A stretch of 31,139 nucleotides of DNA, from NCBI GenBank assembly GCA_035532535.1, contig DATKQT010000008.1, positions 1 through 31,139 of the forward strand, read 5' to 3'. A program made the translations under genes and the position numbers. Source of the stretch: Palsa-739 sp035532535. GTDB lineage: Bacteria > Actinomycetota > Thermoleophilia > Gaiellales > Gaiellaceae. Below are positions 22,775 through 29,540 of the stretch, piece after piece. The stretch's first letter is position 1, and each line of letters begins with the position of its first letter. The notes under the pieces are model-generated. The model made no database searches. It was given only the letters and a program-made list of their open reading frames with translations, and had not been told where the DNA came from.

Positions 22775-23661
22775 CGGAGCGGGACCTTCTCGGGCGTGCG
22801 CGGGGTGGGCAGGCGCTCGGGCGCCATATACGCGAGCAGCAGCTCCTCGAGGCTGACGGGCTCGACCGTCCACGACGGGTCGACGATCGGGCCGTCGACG
22901 ACGGTGAGGAGGGTGAGCTGCCGGCCGCTGTGCCGCTCGCGGACGACCTCGCGCACACCACGGATCGCGCCGAGCGGCCGGCGCGGACCGGTCAGGAGCC
23001 GGTGCGACTCGAGCAGCTCCTCGACGTTGCCCTCGAGGCGGACGCCGCCGCCGGCGAGCAGGACGATGTGGTCGCAGACACGCTCGATGTCGGCGACGAC
23101 GTGCGACGCGACGACGACGGTGGCCGACGTCGCCGCAACGCCGTCCATCAGCAGCTGCAGGAGCTCCCGGCCGGCGAGCGGGTCGAGGCTCGCGAACGGC
23201 TCGTCGAGCAGGACGAGCTGCGGGCGCTTGCCGAGCACGAGCGCGAGCGCGAGCCGTGCGCGCTCGCCTTCCGACAGCGCGGCGACCTTTGTCTTCGAGT
23301 CGATTCGGGTGAGCAGCTCGGTCGCGACCTCGTCATCCCAGATCGAGTTGGTGCAGCGCGTGTACTCGATCGTGTCGGCGACGCTGAATGAGCGATAGAG
23401 CGGCGCCCCCTGCGGGACGTACCCGACCTCGGCGAGGACGCGCGGGTCGCGCAGCGGGTCGCGGCCGAGGACGGAGATCGCGCCTTCCGTCGGCGCCAGC
23501 AAGCCGGTGGCGAGCGCGAGCAGCGTCGACTTGCCGGCCCCGTTCGGCCCCGCGAGCCCGACGATCGCGCCCTGCGGAATCTCGAGGGTCAGCCCGCGCA
23601 GGCCCCACTCGCGACGGAAGCGCTTTCCCAGGCCGTGCGCGACGAGCGGCGACGGGCTCAT
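22762..23661 (-). CDS. ABC-2 transporter ATP-binding protein
   Basis: 299 residues: Walker A GPNGAGKST, Q-loop VGYVPQGAPLYRSFSV, a variant signature LSEGERARLALAL (LSEGE in place of LSGGQ), Walker B LVLLDEPFASLD, and SHVVADIERVCDHIVLL with the switch His. The extra C-terminal 90 residues (LTGPRRPLG and on, ending in SLEELLLAYMA) are common in YtrB/BcrA-like exporter ATPases. Its ATG overlaps the GntR stop as ATGA, so the regulator and exporter form one unit, as in the ytr operon of Bacillus. Confidence 0.92.
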   Translation of the reverse strand: MSPSPLVAHGLGKRFRREWGLRGLTLEIPQGAIVGLAGPNGAGKSTLLALATGLLAPTEGAISVLGRDPLRDPRVLAEVGYVPQGAPLYRSFSVADTIEYTRCTNSIWDDEVATELLTRIDSKTKVAALSEGERARLALALVLGKRPQLVLLDEPFASLDPLAGRELLQLLMDGVAATSATVVVASHVVADIERVCDHIVLLAGGGVRLEGNVEELLESHRLLTGPRRPLGAIRGVREVVRERHSGRQLTLLTVVDGPIVDPSWTVEPVSLEELLLAYMAPERLPTPRTPEKVPLRWHG

Positions 23662-24050
23662 GCCACGCGACGCGCCAGAGACTCCCGGAGCGTTGCTGAG
23701 ATGAGCGCGCGAATGCTCTCCTCGTCGAGCCCGGCCGTGGCCGCCGACTCGAGCCAGCGCTCGAGCGCCGCCCTGAGCTCATCGTGGTGCCGGAGCGACG
23801 CCGGCGCGAGCGTGCTTGCGACGAAGGTGCCGCGGCCCTGGCGGGCGACGACGAGGCCTTCGCGCTCGAGGTCGCGGTACGCCTTTGCGACGGTGTTCGG
23901 GTTGATTGCGAGGTCGGCGACGACCTCGCGCACGGTCGGCAGCTGGTCTCCGACGTCGATCGTGCCGAGGCGGAGCGCCTCCTTCACCTGTTGCACGATC
24001 TGGAGATACGTCGCAACTCCGGAGCGCGGGTCGAGGTGGAACTCGATCAC
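23658..24050 (-). CDS. GntR-family regulator, YtrA subfamily
   Basis: 130 residues: IEFHLDPRSGVATYLQIVQQV leads into the winged helix (GDQLPTVREVVADLAINPNTVAKAYRDLEREGLV, wing RQGRGTFVAS), then a short helical tail (about 80-130) without a sugar-binding effector domain. That short form is the YtrA group, which usually represses an adjacent ABC exporter. GTG 24050 matches the usual family N-terminus; an in-frame GTG at 24074 would nearly touch the divergent gene. It likely binds the 25-bp spacer and could control both directions. Confidence 0.92.
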   Translation of the reverse strand: MIEFHLDPRSGVATYLQIVQQVKEALRLGTIDVGDQLPTVREVVADLAINPNTVAKAYRDLEREGLVVARQGRGTFVASTLAPASLRHHDELRAALERWLESAATAGLDEESIRALISATLRESLARRVA

Positions 24051-24060
24051 CGGCGCATCG

Positions 24061-24068
24061 TAGTACGC
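24061..24068. promoter_or_regulatory. TAGTACGC element in the 25-bp divergent spacer
   Basis: TAGTAC lies 9 nt before the plus-strand GTG 24076, and its complement TACTAC 9 nt before the minus-strand GTG 24050. The octamer TAGTACGC also occurs at 8727-8734 in the spacer of the divergent oxidoreductases. It may be a shared bidirectional -10 region or operator. The match to TANNNT is imperfect on both strands. Confidence 0.3.
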
Positions 24069-24075
24069 TCGCACC

Positions 24076-25074
24076 GTGAAGACGAGTCTCGGCATCTGGG
24101 CCTTCGGCGGCATGGCCACCCGGTTCAACCCCGGCGGGTACAAGCCGGAGCTGGTCGGAGTCCCGACCGCGACCAAGGTGCGGACCGCGGTCGAGGGCTT
24201 GGGCGACCTGATGGACGATTACGAGTTCCACTATCCGCAGGAGCTGTCGCCGGCCAACCTGGACGAGGTTCGCGACGCGCTGGACGGGCACGGGATCTAC
24301 TGCGTCGCGAGCGGGCTCCATCTGGATCCACGGTTCGGGAAGGGCGCGTTCTGCTCCCCCGACGATGCGCTGCGCGCCGATGCGCTCCGGCTGACGCGGG
24401 AGGCGATCGATCTGGCGGCCGAGGTGGGGGCGCACATGATCATCTGGCCCGGGATCGAGGGGTACAACTACCCGTTCCAGACGCCCTACAAGGAGTCGTG
24501 GGCGCGCTTCATCGACGGCGTCGGCGAGTCGGCCGCGTACGCGCGCGACAAGGGCGTGACCGTCTTCCTCGAGCACAAGAACTCCGAGCCGGCGATGAAG
24601 ATCCTCATGCGGAACATCGGGATGACGCTGCACGTGATCCACACGCTGCGGACGCGTGGGATCGACAACGTGCTCGTGAACATGGACTGGCAGCACCTGA
24701 TCATGAACGGCGAGAACCTGGCCGAGTACGCGGCCCTGCTGGCCGCGGACGGGCTGCTCGGCCATCAGCATGCGAACTCCGGCTGGGGCACGTTCGACGA
24801 CGACAACATGGTCGGAGCGACCGCGTTCATGGAGACGCTCGAGCTCGCGATCGAGCTGCGCCGCGCCGGCTACGGCGACAACGGTGAACGGCTCGGCTTC
24901 GACCTGTACCCGTACACCGAAGACGCCGTCGGCGCCGTCAAGCGCTCCGTCCTGCAATGGAACTTCATCGACGGCATCGCCGCCAAGGTCGACGGAGCCG
25001 AGCTACGAGCCGCCCAGCAGGACAAAGACGCGGTGCGCGCGTACGAGCTCGTCTACGCCGCACTCGGTGCCTGA
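24076..25074 (+). CDS. Xylose isomerase-like TIM-barrel sugar isomerase
   Basis: 332 residues. TIM-barrel motifs can be lined up with xylose isomerase: IIWPGIEGYNYPFQ (like WGGREG), VFLEHKNSEPAMK (like IEPKPNEP, metal Glu), LVNMDWQHLIMNGEN, LGHQHANSGWGTFDDDNMVG (like HIDLNGQ..FDQDLVFG, metal His/Asp) and FDLYPYTED (like FDYKPSRTED). It is shorter than classical XylA (about 390-440) and distant, so the sugar could be xylose, rhamnose or another aldose. The kinase gene starts 8 bp inside its end, which favours D-xylose to D-xylulose. Confidence 0.82.
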   Translation: MKTSLGIWAFGGMATRFNPGGYKPELVGVPTATKVRTAVEGLGDLMDDYEFHYPQELSPANLDEVRDALDGHGIYCVASGLHLDPRFGKGAFCSPDDALRADALRLTREAIDLAAEVGAHMIIWPGIEGYNYPFQTPYKESWARFIDGVGESAAYARDKGVTVFLEHKNSEPAMKILMRNIGMTLHVIHTLRTRGIDNVLVNMDWQHLIMNGENLAEYAALLAADGLLGHQHANSGWGTFDDDNMVGATAFMETLELAIELRRAGYGDNGERLGFDLYPYTEDAVGAVKRSVLQWNFIDGIAAKVDGAELRAAQQDKDAVRAYELVYAALGA

Positions 25075-26443
25075 CGCTCTTGTAGGTCTCGATGTCGGCA
25101 CCTCCGGCGTCAAAGGCGTCGCCATCGACGCGGACGGACGCGTGCTTGCGACCGCGACGGCGGACTATCCGCTCTCGCGTCCGCATCCCGGCTGGTCGGA
25201 GCAGGACCCAGAGGACTGGTGGCGTGCCGCCGAGGACTGTCTCGCGCGGCTGCCCGAAGGGCCTGTCGGCTTCTCGGGACAGATGCACGGCCTCGTCATC
25301 CTCGGCGCCGACGGAAGCGTGCTGCGGCCGGCGATCCTCTGGAACGACCAACGCACCGCCGTCGAGGCGGCGGAGATCGAGGAGCGAGTCGGCCTCGCGC
25401 GACTGATCGAGCTGACGGGCAACCGCGCGCTGACGGGGTTCACGGCGCCGAAGCTCCTCTGGCTCCGCCGCCACGAGCCGGAGGTGTATGCGCGGATCCG
25501 GCACATCCTCCTTCCGAAGGACTACGTGCGCTACCGGCTCACGGGCGAGCTCGCGATCGACGCCGCGGATGCGTCCGGGACCGTGCTGTTCGACGTCCGC
25601 CGGCGCGCGTGGTCGGAGGAGGTGTGTGCCGCGCTCGACATCCCGGTCGAGTGGCTGCCGGAGTCGCACGAGTCGACCGAGATCGCGGGCGCCGGCGACC
25701 AAGCCGCGGCGGCGCTCGGCGTCGGGATCGCGCGACCGGGACCGGTGTCGGTCGTGCTCGGGACGTCGGGCGTCGTCTTCGCCGCGCTGCCGTCGTACAC
25801 GCACGATCCGCAGGCACGGCTGCACGTCTTCTGCCACGCCGTTCCGAACACGTGGCACGCAATGGGCGTGATGCTCAGCGCAGCGGGGTCGGCCGCCTGG
25901 CTGCGCGGCGTGCTCGGCGCCGGCCTCGCCGAGTTGGACGCGGAAGCGGAAGGCTGGGAGCCGGGCGCCGAAGGGTTGCTCTTCGCTCCCTACCTCGCCG
26001 GCGAGCGCACCCCTCATCCCGATCCGGACGCGCGCGGCGCGTTCACCGGGCTCTCCGCGCGACACGATCGCGGCGCGCTCTGGCGCGCCATGCTCGAAGG
26101 CGTCGCCTTCGGCCTGCGCGACTCGCTCGAGCTCCTCCGCGAGCTGGGCGCACAACCGGAGTCGGCCCGCATCTCCGGCGGCGGTGCACGGAGCGAGCTC
26201 TGGCTCCGCATCGTCGCGTCGGTGCTCGGCCTGCCGCTCGAGCTGACCGAGTCGGAAGAGGGCTCCGCCTTCGGCGCGGCGCTCCTTGCCGGCGTGCGCG
26301 CACGCGTCTTCGCCGACGCAGACGACGCGGTCGCGCGTTGTGTGCGCACCCGCCGTCGCATCGAGCCCGAATGGGACTACGACGCCGGCTACGCGCGTTT
26401 TCGGAAGCTCTACCCCGCGCTCAGCGCTGTCGCATCGCCGTGA
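25067..26443 (+). CDS. xylB: FGGY-family carbohydrate kinase, probably xylulokinase
   Basis: 458 residues: N-terminal phosphate loop LVGLDVGTSGVKGVAID, the xylulokinase-like substrate block GFSGQMHGLVIL and LRPAILWNDQRT, FTAPKLLWLRRHEPEVY, LPKDYVRYRLTGE, the catalytic Asp in AGAGDQAAAALGVG, and the ADP-binding region ISGGGARSELWLRIVASVLGLPL. Xylulokinase phosphorylates D-xylulose to enter the pentose phosphate pathway. GTG 25067 lies inside the isomerase gene and starts two residues before the conserved strand. The 3' end overlaps the convergent selenoprotein gene by 23 bp. Confidence 0.9.
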   Translation: MPDALVGLDVGTSGVKGVAIDADGRVLATATADYPLSRPHPGWSEQDPEDWWRAAEDCLARLPEGPVGFSGQMHGLVILGADGSVLRPAILWNDQRTAVEAAEIEERVGLARLIELTGNRALTGFTAPKLLWLRRHEPEVYARIRHILLPKDYVRYRLTGELAIDAADASGTVLFDVRRRAWSEEVCAALDIPVEWLPESHESTEIAGAGDQAAAALGVGIARPGPVSVVLGTSGVVFAALPSYTHDPQARLHVFCHAVPNTWHAMGVMLSAAGSAAWLRGVLGAGLAELDAEAEGWEPGAEGLLFAPYLAGERTPHPDPDARGAFTGLSARHDRGALWRAMLEGVAFGLRDSLELLRELGAQPESARISGGGARSELWLRIVASVLGLPLELTESEEGSAFGAALLAGVRARVFADADDAVARCVRTRRRIEPEWDYDAGYARFRKLYPALSAVASP

Positions 26444-27023
26444 TGGCGTAGCCGCCGTCGAGCATCGCCGGGGCGCGCGCCTGCAGGCGATCCCACTCGG
26501 GGACGTCCCAGCCGAACGAGTCGGCGAGGCGGACGATCATGCTGAACATCGAGCAGACGGCGGCCGCATCGAGCAACGCCTGCCGCGAGACGCCCTCGGC
26601 GTATGCCGCTTCGGCGTCCGCCTCGGTCAGCTCGTCGGGCCGCAGCGTCAGCTTGTCGATGAACGCGAGCGCGGCGTGCAGCTCGGGCCGGAGCGGCGCG
26701 GCGCGCCAGTCGGCGACGACCGCGTCCCACACGTCCTCGCCGAGCGCATACGACGCGACCGCGCCGTGGGAGCCCGTTCAGAAGGGACATTGATTGAGCA
26801 GGGACGTGAAGCCCGCGAACAGCTCTCGCTCGCCGGCGCTCCACTCGGACGGGCCACGCATGACGTGGTCGAGCGAGTCCGAGAACGGCCGCCCGAACCG
26901 CTCGGGACGGTAGAGCAGCGTCTTGACGACGCCGAGCGGCTCGTTGCCGGTGCGCTCGCGGATCATCGCGAGCATCGCGGCCTCTTCCGGCGCGTGGCCG
27001 CCGTCGATGATTGCGAGCCTCAC
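26421..27023 (-). CDS. AhpD-like peroxidase, probable selenoprotein (CxxU, in-frame TGA read as selenocysteine)
   Basis: One frame of 200 codons from GTG 27023 to the stop at 26421 contains a single TGA at 26778-26780 (codon 82). Around it the protein reads LLNQCPF-[TGA]-TGSHGAVASYALG. AhpD/carboxymuconolactone-decarboxylase enzymes have E-x11-CxxCxxxH; here Glu67, Cys79 and His86 are at exactly those spacings, and the TGA is the second, reactive cysteine. The part after the TGA continues the family (LTEADAEAAYAEGVSRQALLD, FSMIVRLADSFGWDVP). A SECIS-like hairpin starts one base after the TGA. The protein would reduce peroxides with a Cys-Sec pair. It overlaps the 78-residue upstream gene as GTGA. 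Without selenium insertion it would stop at 81 residues. A pseudogene is possible but unlikely. Confidence 0.85.
26741..26776 (-). promoter_or_regulatory. Bacterial SECIS element for selenocysteine insertion
   Basis: In the mRNA, right after UGA-A, CGGGC (26772-26776) pairs with GCUCG (26741-26745). A 4x4 internal loop (UCCC/AUGC) follows, then ACGGCGC (26761-26767) pairs with GCGUCGU (26750-26756), closing the loop GGUC (26757-26760). Each stem has one G-U pair. The loop begins 17 nt after the UGA. Bacterial SelB recognises a GGU-type apical loop at about this distance. Coding constraint and stem coexist without breaking the frame. Confidence 0.8.
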
Positions 27024-27256
27024 CGGATCACCGCCTCGGCGCGTTCGAGGCGGCGCAGGCCCTCGGCCATTGCGGCGGCGACCGTGTGCTCGAAGATCTC
27101 GTCCTCGGAGATGCCCGCCTCCTTCATCTCCTCGACGTCGCGGTCGACGACGGTGTACGCACGCTCGTGCACCTTGGCGAGGTAGGTGTCCATCGCAGCC
27201 GGCGCAGGGGGCGCGGCCGCACCCAGCTCGCGCAGCTCGTCGAACGCGTCGGTCAC
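27020..27256 (-). CDS. 78-residue helical protein resembling half of a carboxymuconolactone-decarboxylase fold
   Basis: All-helical, without cysteine: MDTYLAKVHERAYTVVDRDVEEMKEAGISEDEIFEHTVAAAMAEGLRRLE (about residues 22-71, shown as one motif region) includes AGISEDEIFEHTVAAA, a pattern common in AhpD-like C-terminal helices. It lacks the CxxC site. Its stop overlaps the selenoprotein start as GTGA, so it may be a partner or scaffold subunit. GTG 27256 follows AGGA by 8 nt. It starts 9 bp after the M23-like gene. Confidence 0.75.
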   Translation of the reverse strand: MTDAFDELRELGAAAPPAPAAMDTYLAKVHERAYTVVDRDVEEMKEAGISEDEIFEHTVAAAMAEGLRRLERAEAVIR

Positions 27257-27265
27257 GAAGAGATC

Positions 27266-28168
27266 CTAGTTGGCGACGGTGATCGCGAGCGTGTTCTCGC
27301 CGAATGCGCCGGCGAGGTTCGCAGCCTGGACGTCGATCCAGTACGTGCCGTTTGCGAGCGACGTCGTGTCGAGCGACTGCGTGAGCCAGAAGCGGTAGTC
27401 GCCGGGACGGTTCGCCTTGTTCTGGTATGTCCCCGGCGCGTAGATCGACGCATAGAGCGACGCGGGCCAGAGCCTGTATCGGAAGTCGGCGACCGTGTGC
27501 CATGCCGACGGCGGATCGCCGTTCTCGGGGATGAGCCGCCAGCGGACGACGCTCGGGACGAGTCGCGCGCGGTTCCACGGCGGCGCCGGCTCGATGGAGG
27601 GAAGCTCATAGGCGTCGGCGATGAGCGCGACCGTCCCGCTCACGTCCGGCCCCTCGGCCTGGAGCACGTGGTCCTCGATGCGGGCGACGGAGATCGCGTC
27701 CACGACCGGCGCGTTCAACTCCCGGAAGGGCGTCAGCGCGCCGTGACGCAGCGGGTTGCGATACCGCCCGGCGACGCTTTCGGCGAAGTGCACGTGGCCC
27801 CAGCCCGGGAGGATGTACCCGAGGAGCTGATGCAGGCGCACGTGCGTCCCCGTCTTCACCACCGGACGGATGTGCCAGTAGGCGAACCCGCGCCGGTTCG
27901 GCCGGCGGAGGTCGACAGAGTCGGGGCCGCGCACCACGATCCCGGGCTCGACGGCATAGACGGGGGTGCCGTCGGGCGCGGCGATGTCCACACCGAAGTG
28001 GAATGAGCCCGTCCACGTCAGGTTGGGGGCGACGTGGAAGCGCGGGTCGTCGAGCGTCCCACGAATCGCGTGCATCCGGTCGAACGGCTTGATCGGCCAG
28101 CCGTACGCTTGTGCGACGCCCGGCACCATGAGCGCCAGGACCGACGTCAGCAATGCTCCCCGCAGCAT
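27266..28168 (-). CDS. Secreted M23 (LytM-like) peptidase-domain protein
   Basis: 300 residues. Signal peptide MLRGALLTSVLALMVPGVAQA (cleavage likely after AQA). The next 150 residues resemble the M23 beta-hairpin fold: FHFGVDIAAPDGTPVYAVEPG supplies the first zinc His and Asp, and GHVHFAES the HxH pair, so the metal site seems complete. The C-terminal half (about 190-300) is a beta-rich domain ending in TYWIDVQAANLAGAFGENTLAITVAN. It may cut peptidoglycan cross-links or only bind the wall. It heads a minus-strand operon with the 78-residue protein and the selenoprotein. CACAAT lies 6 nt before the ATG. The 97-bp spacer to the next gene holds no other clear signal. Confidence 0.82.
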   Translation of the reverse strand: MLRGALLTSVLALMVPGVAQAYGWPIKPFDRMHAIRGTLDDPRFHVAPNLTWTGSFHFGVDIAAPDGTPVYAVEPGIVVRGPDSVDLRRPNRRGFAYWHIRPVVKTGTHVRLHQLLGYILPGWGHVHFAESVAGRYRNPLRHGALTPFRELNAPVVDAISVARIEDHVLQAEGPDVSGTVALIADAYELPSIEPAPPWNRARLVPSVVRWRLIPENGDPPSAWHTVADFRYRLWPASLYASIYAPGTYQNKANRPGDYRFWLTQSLDTTSLANGTYWIDVQAANLAGAFGENTLAITVAN

Positions 28169-28265
28169 TCGTCCATTGTGCCGATGCCCGCGGTTACAGA
28201 CCCGCAAACGATGAGTTGCGACCTTCAGCATCGTCATACCATCGACACCAAGCCGGAGGCACACA

Positions 28266-28805
28266 ATGCGCAAGCTGAAACTCGCCGTGTACGTCTCGCT
28301 CGACGGCGTCGTCGCGGAGCCGGCCTGGACCGGCCCGTACTGGAACGACCAGCTCGCCGACATGCAGGCGGAGTACCTGTACTCGAGCGACGCACTCGTC
28401 CTCGGGCGTGTGACCTACGAGGGTTTCGCCGCCGCGTGGCCCGGCATGGAGGAGAGCACGGGCGACTTCGGCAAGAAGATGAACAGCATGCCCAAGTTCG
28501 TCGCGTCGCGGACGCTCGAGCAGGGCGAATGGAACGCGACCATCCTGAAGGGCGACCTCGCGACCGAGGTGGCCGCGCTCAAGGACGAGACCGGTGGCGA
28601 GCTCCTGATCTACGGGAGCGGCGACGTCGTCGACGAGCTCACCCGGCACGGCCTCATCGATGAGTACCGGCTGATGGTGCACCCGGTCCTCGTCGGCTCC
28701 GGCAAGAAGCTGTTCCAGGGTCTTGCGTCCACGATCGGCCTGCGCCTCATCGACACCGTCAGGACGGATACCGGCGTCGCGATCCTCACCTATGCGAAGG
28801 CGTAG
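28266..28805 (+). CDS. Dihydrofolate reductase family protein (RibD C-terminal-like)
   Basis: 179 residues of the RibD_C/YyaP group: MRKLKLAVYVSLDGVVAEP (strand A and substrate loop), DALVLGRVTYEGFAAAWP, MPKFVASRTLEQGEWNATIL, the NADPH loop LLIYGSGDVVDELTRHGLIDEYRLMVHPVLVG, and GLRLIDTVRTDTGVAILTY. Such small proteins are NADPH-dependent reductases of unknown substrate; they are not the housekeeping DHFR. GGAGG (28255-28259) precedes the ATG by 6 nt. The stop abuts the convergent SDR stop. Confidence 0.92.
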   Translation: MRKLKLAVYVSLDGVVAEPAWTGPYWNDQLADMQAEYLYSSDALVLGRVTYEGFAAAWPGMEESTGDFGKKMNSMPKFVASRTLEQGEWNATILKGDLATEVAALKDETGGELLIYGSGDVVDELTRHGLIDEYRLMVHPVLVGSGKKLFQGLASTIGLRLIDTVRTDTGVAILTYAKA

Positions 28806-29522
28806 CTACTTGCCGGCGCTGAGCCCTCCGTCCACGACGAGCCCCGAGCCGAGCACGAAGCGAGACTCGTCGGACGCGAGGTAGAGCGCGGCGTACGCGA
28901 CGTCCTCCGGCGTGCCGAGCTCTCCGCCGAGCTGGCGCGAGCGGATCGAGCGACGGCCTTCCTCCGGGTCGGCGTACGACTCCTGGAGATAGCGCTCGAC
29001 GAACGGGGTCATGATCGTGCCAGGCAGCAGCGCGTTGACGCGCACTCCGTGCGGCGCGAGGTCGACCTGCATCGACCTCGTGAGCGCAAGGACCGCGCCC
29101 TTGGACGCGGCGTACGAGACGCGCCGCGCGAGACCCGTCTCCGCGATCGCGGACGACATGTTCACGATCGAGCCGGATCGTTGCGCGATCATCGTCGGGA
29201 CGACGGCGCGCGACATGAGGAACACGCCGCGCACGTTCACACGCATGACCTGCTCCCAGAGCTCGAGGCTCGTCTCCTCGACGTCGCCGACCCCGGCGAT
29301 GCCGGCGTTGTTGAAGAGGACGTCGATGCGGCCGTGCTCGGAGACGACCGCGGCCGTGAGGGCGAGCGTCTCCGCTTCGTCGGCGACGTCGACGCGGTAG
29401 GGCGTGCCCTCGAGATCGGCCGCGACGACCGTCGCGCCCTCGCTGGCGAACAGCTCGGCGCTCGCGAGGCCGATCCCGGACGCGGCACCGGTGACGATGC
29501 AGACCTTGCCTGCGAGCCTCAT
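28806..29522 (-). CDS. Short-chain dehydrogenase/reductase (SDR)
   Basis: 238 residues of a classical SDR: cofactor loop TGAASGIG, Asp in VVAADLEG (NAD preference), FNNAGIAG, catalytic Ser in NMSSAIAETG, YAASK (Tyr/Lys pair), and PGTIMTPF. Between VVAADLEG and VDVADEAE the usual 20-residue segment is shortened, as in some 2-keto-3-deoxy sugar-acid dehydrogenases. It is divergent, by 18 bp, from an FAH-family hydrolase. That pairing fits oxidation of a 2-keto-3-deoxy acid to the 2,4-diketo acid, then hydrolysis. Specificity is inferred. Confidence 0.92.
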   Translation of the reverse strand: MRLAGKVCIVTGAASGIGLASAELFASEGATVVAADLEGTPYRVDVADEAETLALTAAVVSEHGRIDVLFNNAGIAGVGDVEETSLELWEQVMRVNVRGVFLMSRAVVPTMIAQRSGSIVNMSSAIAETGLARRVSYAASKGAVLALTRSMQVDLAPHGVRVNALLPGTIMTPFVERYLQESYADPEEGRRSIRSRQLGGELGTPEDVAYAALYLASDESRFVLGSGLVVDGGLSAGK

Positions 29523-29527
29523 GCGTA

Positions 29528-29533
29528 TAGGTT
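29528..29533 (+). promoter_or_regulatory. Leaderless -10 box for the FAH-family gene
   Basis: TAGGTT (TANNNT) lies 7 nt before the ATG at 29541 with no Shine-Dalgarno. The whole spacer to the divergent SDR gene is 18 bp, so both genes must share this region. Confidence 0.45.
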
Positions 29534-29540
29534 CGCAGCA

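Noticed and set aside
26421..26732. Reading the downstream half of the AhpD-like gene as a separate 103-residue protein, or the pair as a pseudogene
   Set aside because: The frame is uninterrupted apart from the TGA, the region between has family sequence (TGSHGAVASYALG), and the TGA falls on an active-site cysteine with a SECIS-like hairpin. Recoding explains it better.
28169..28265. A sigma-70 promoter for the DHFR-like gene (TTGCGA at 28216-28221 with CATACC at 28235-28240)
   Set aside because: The spacer is only 13 bp and the -10 is poor; the match is not better than chance.
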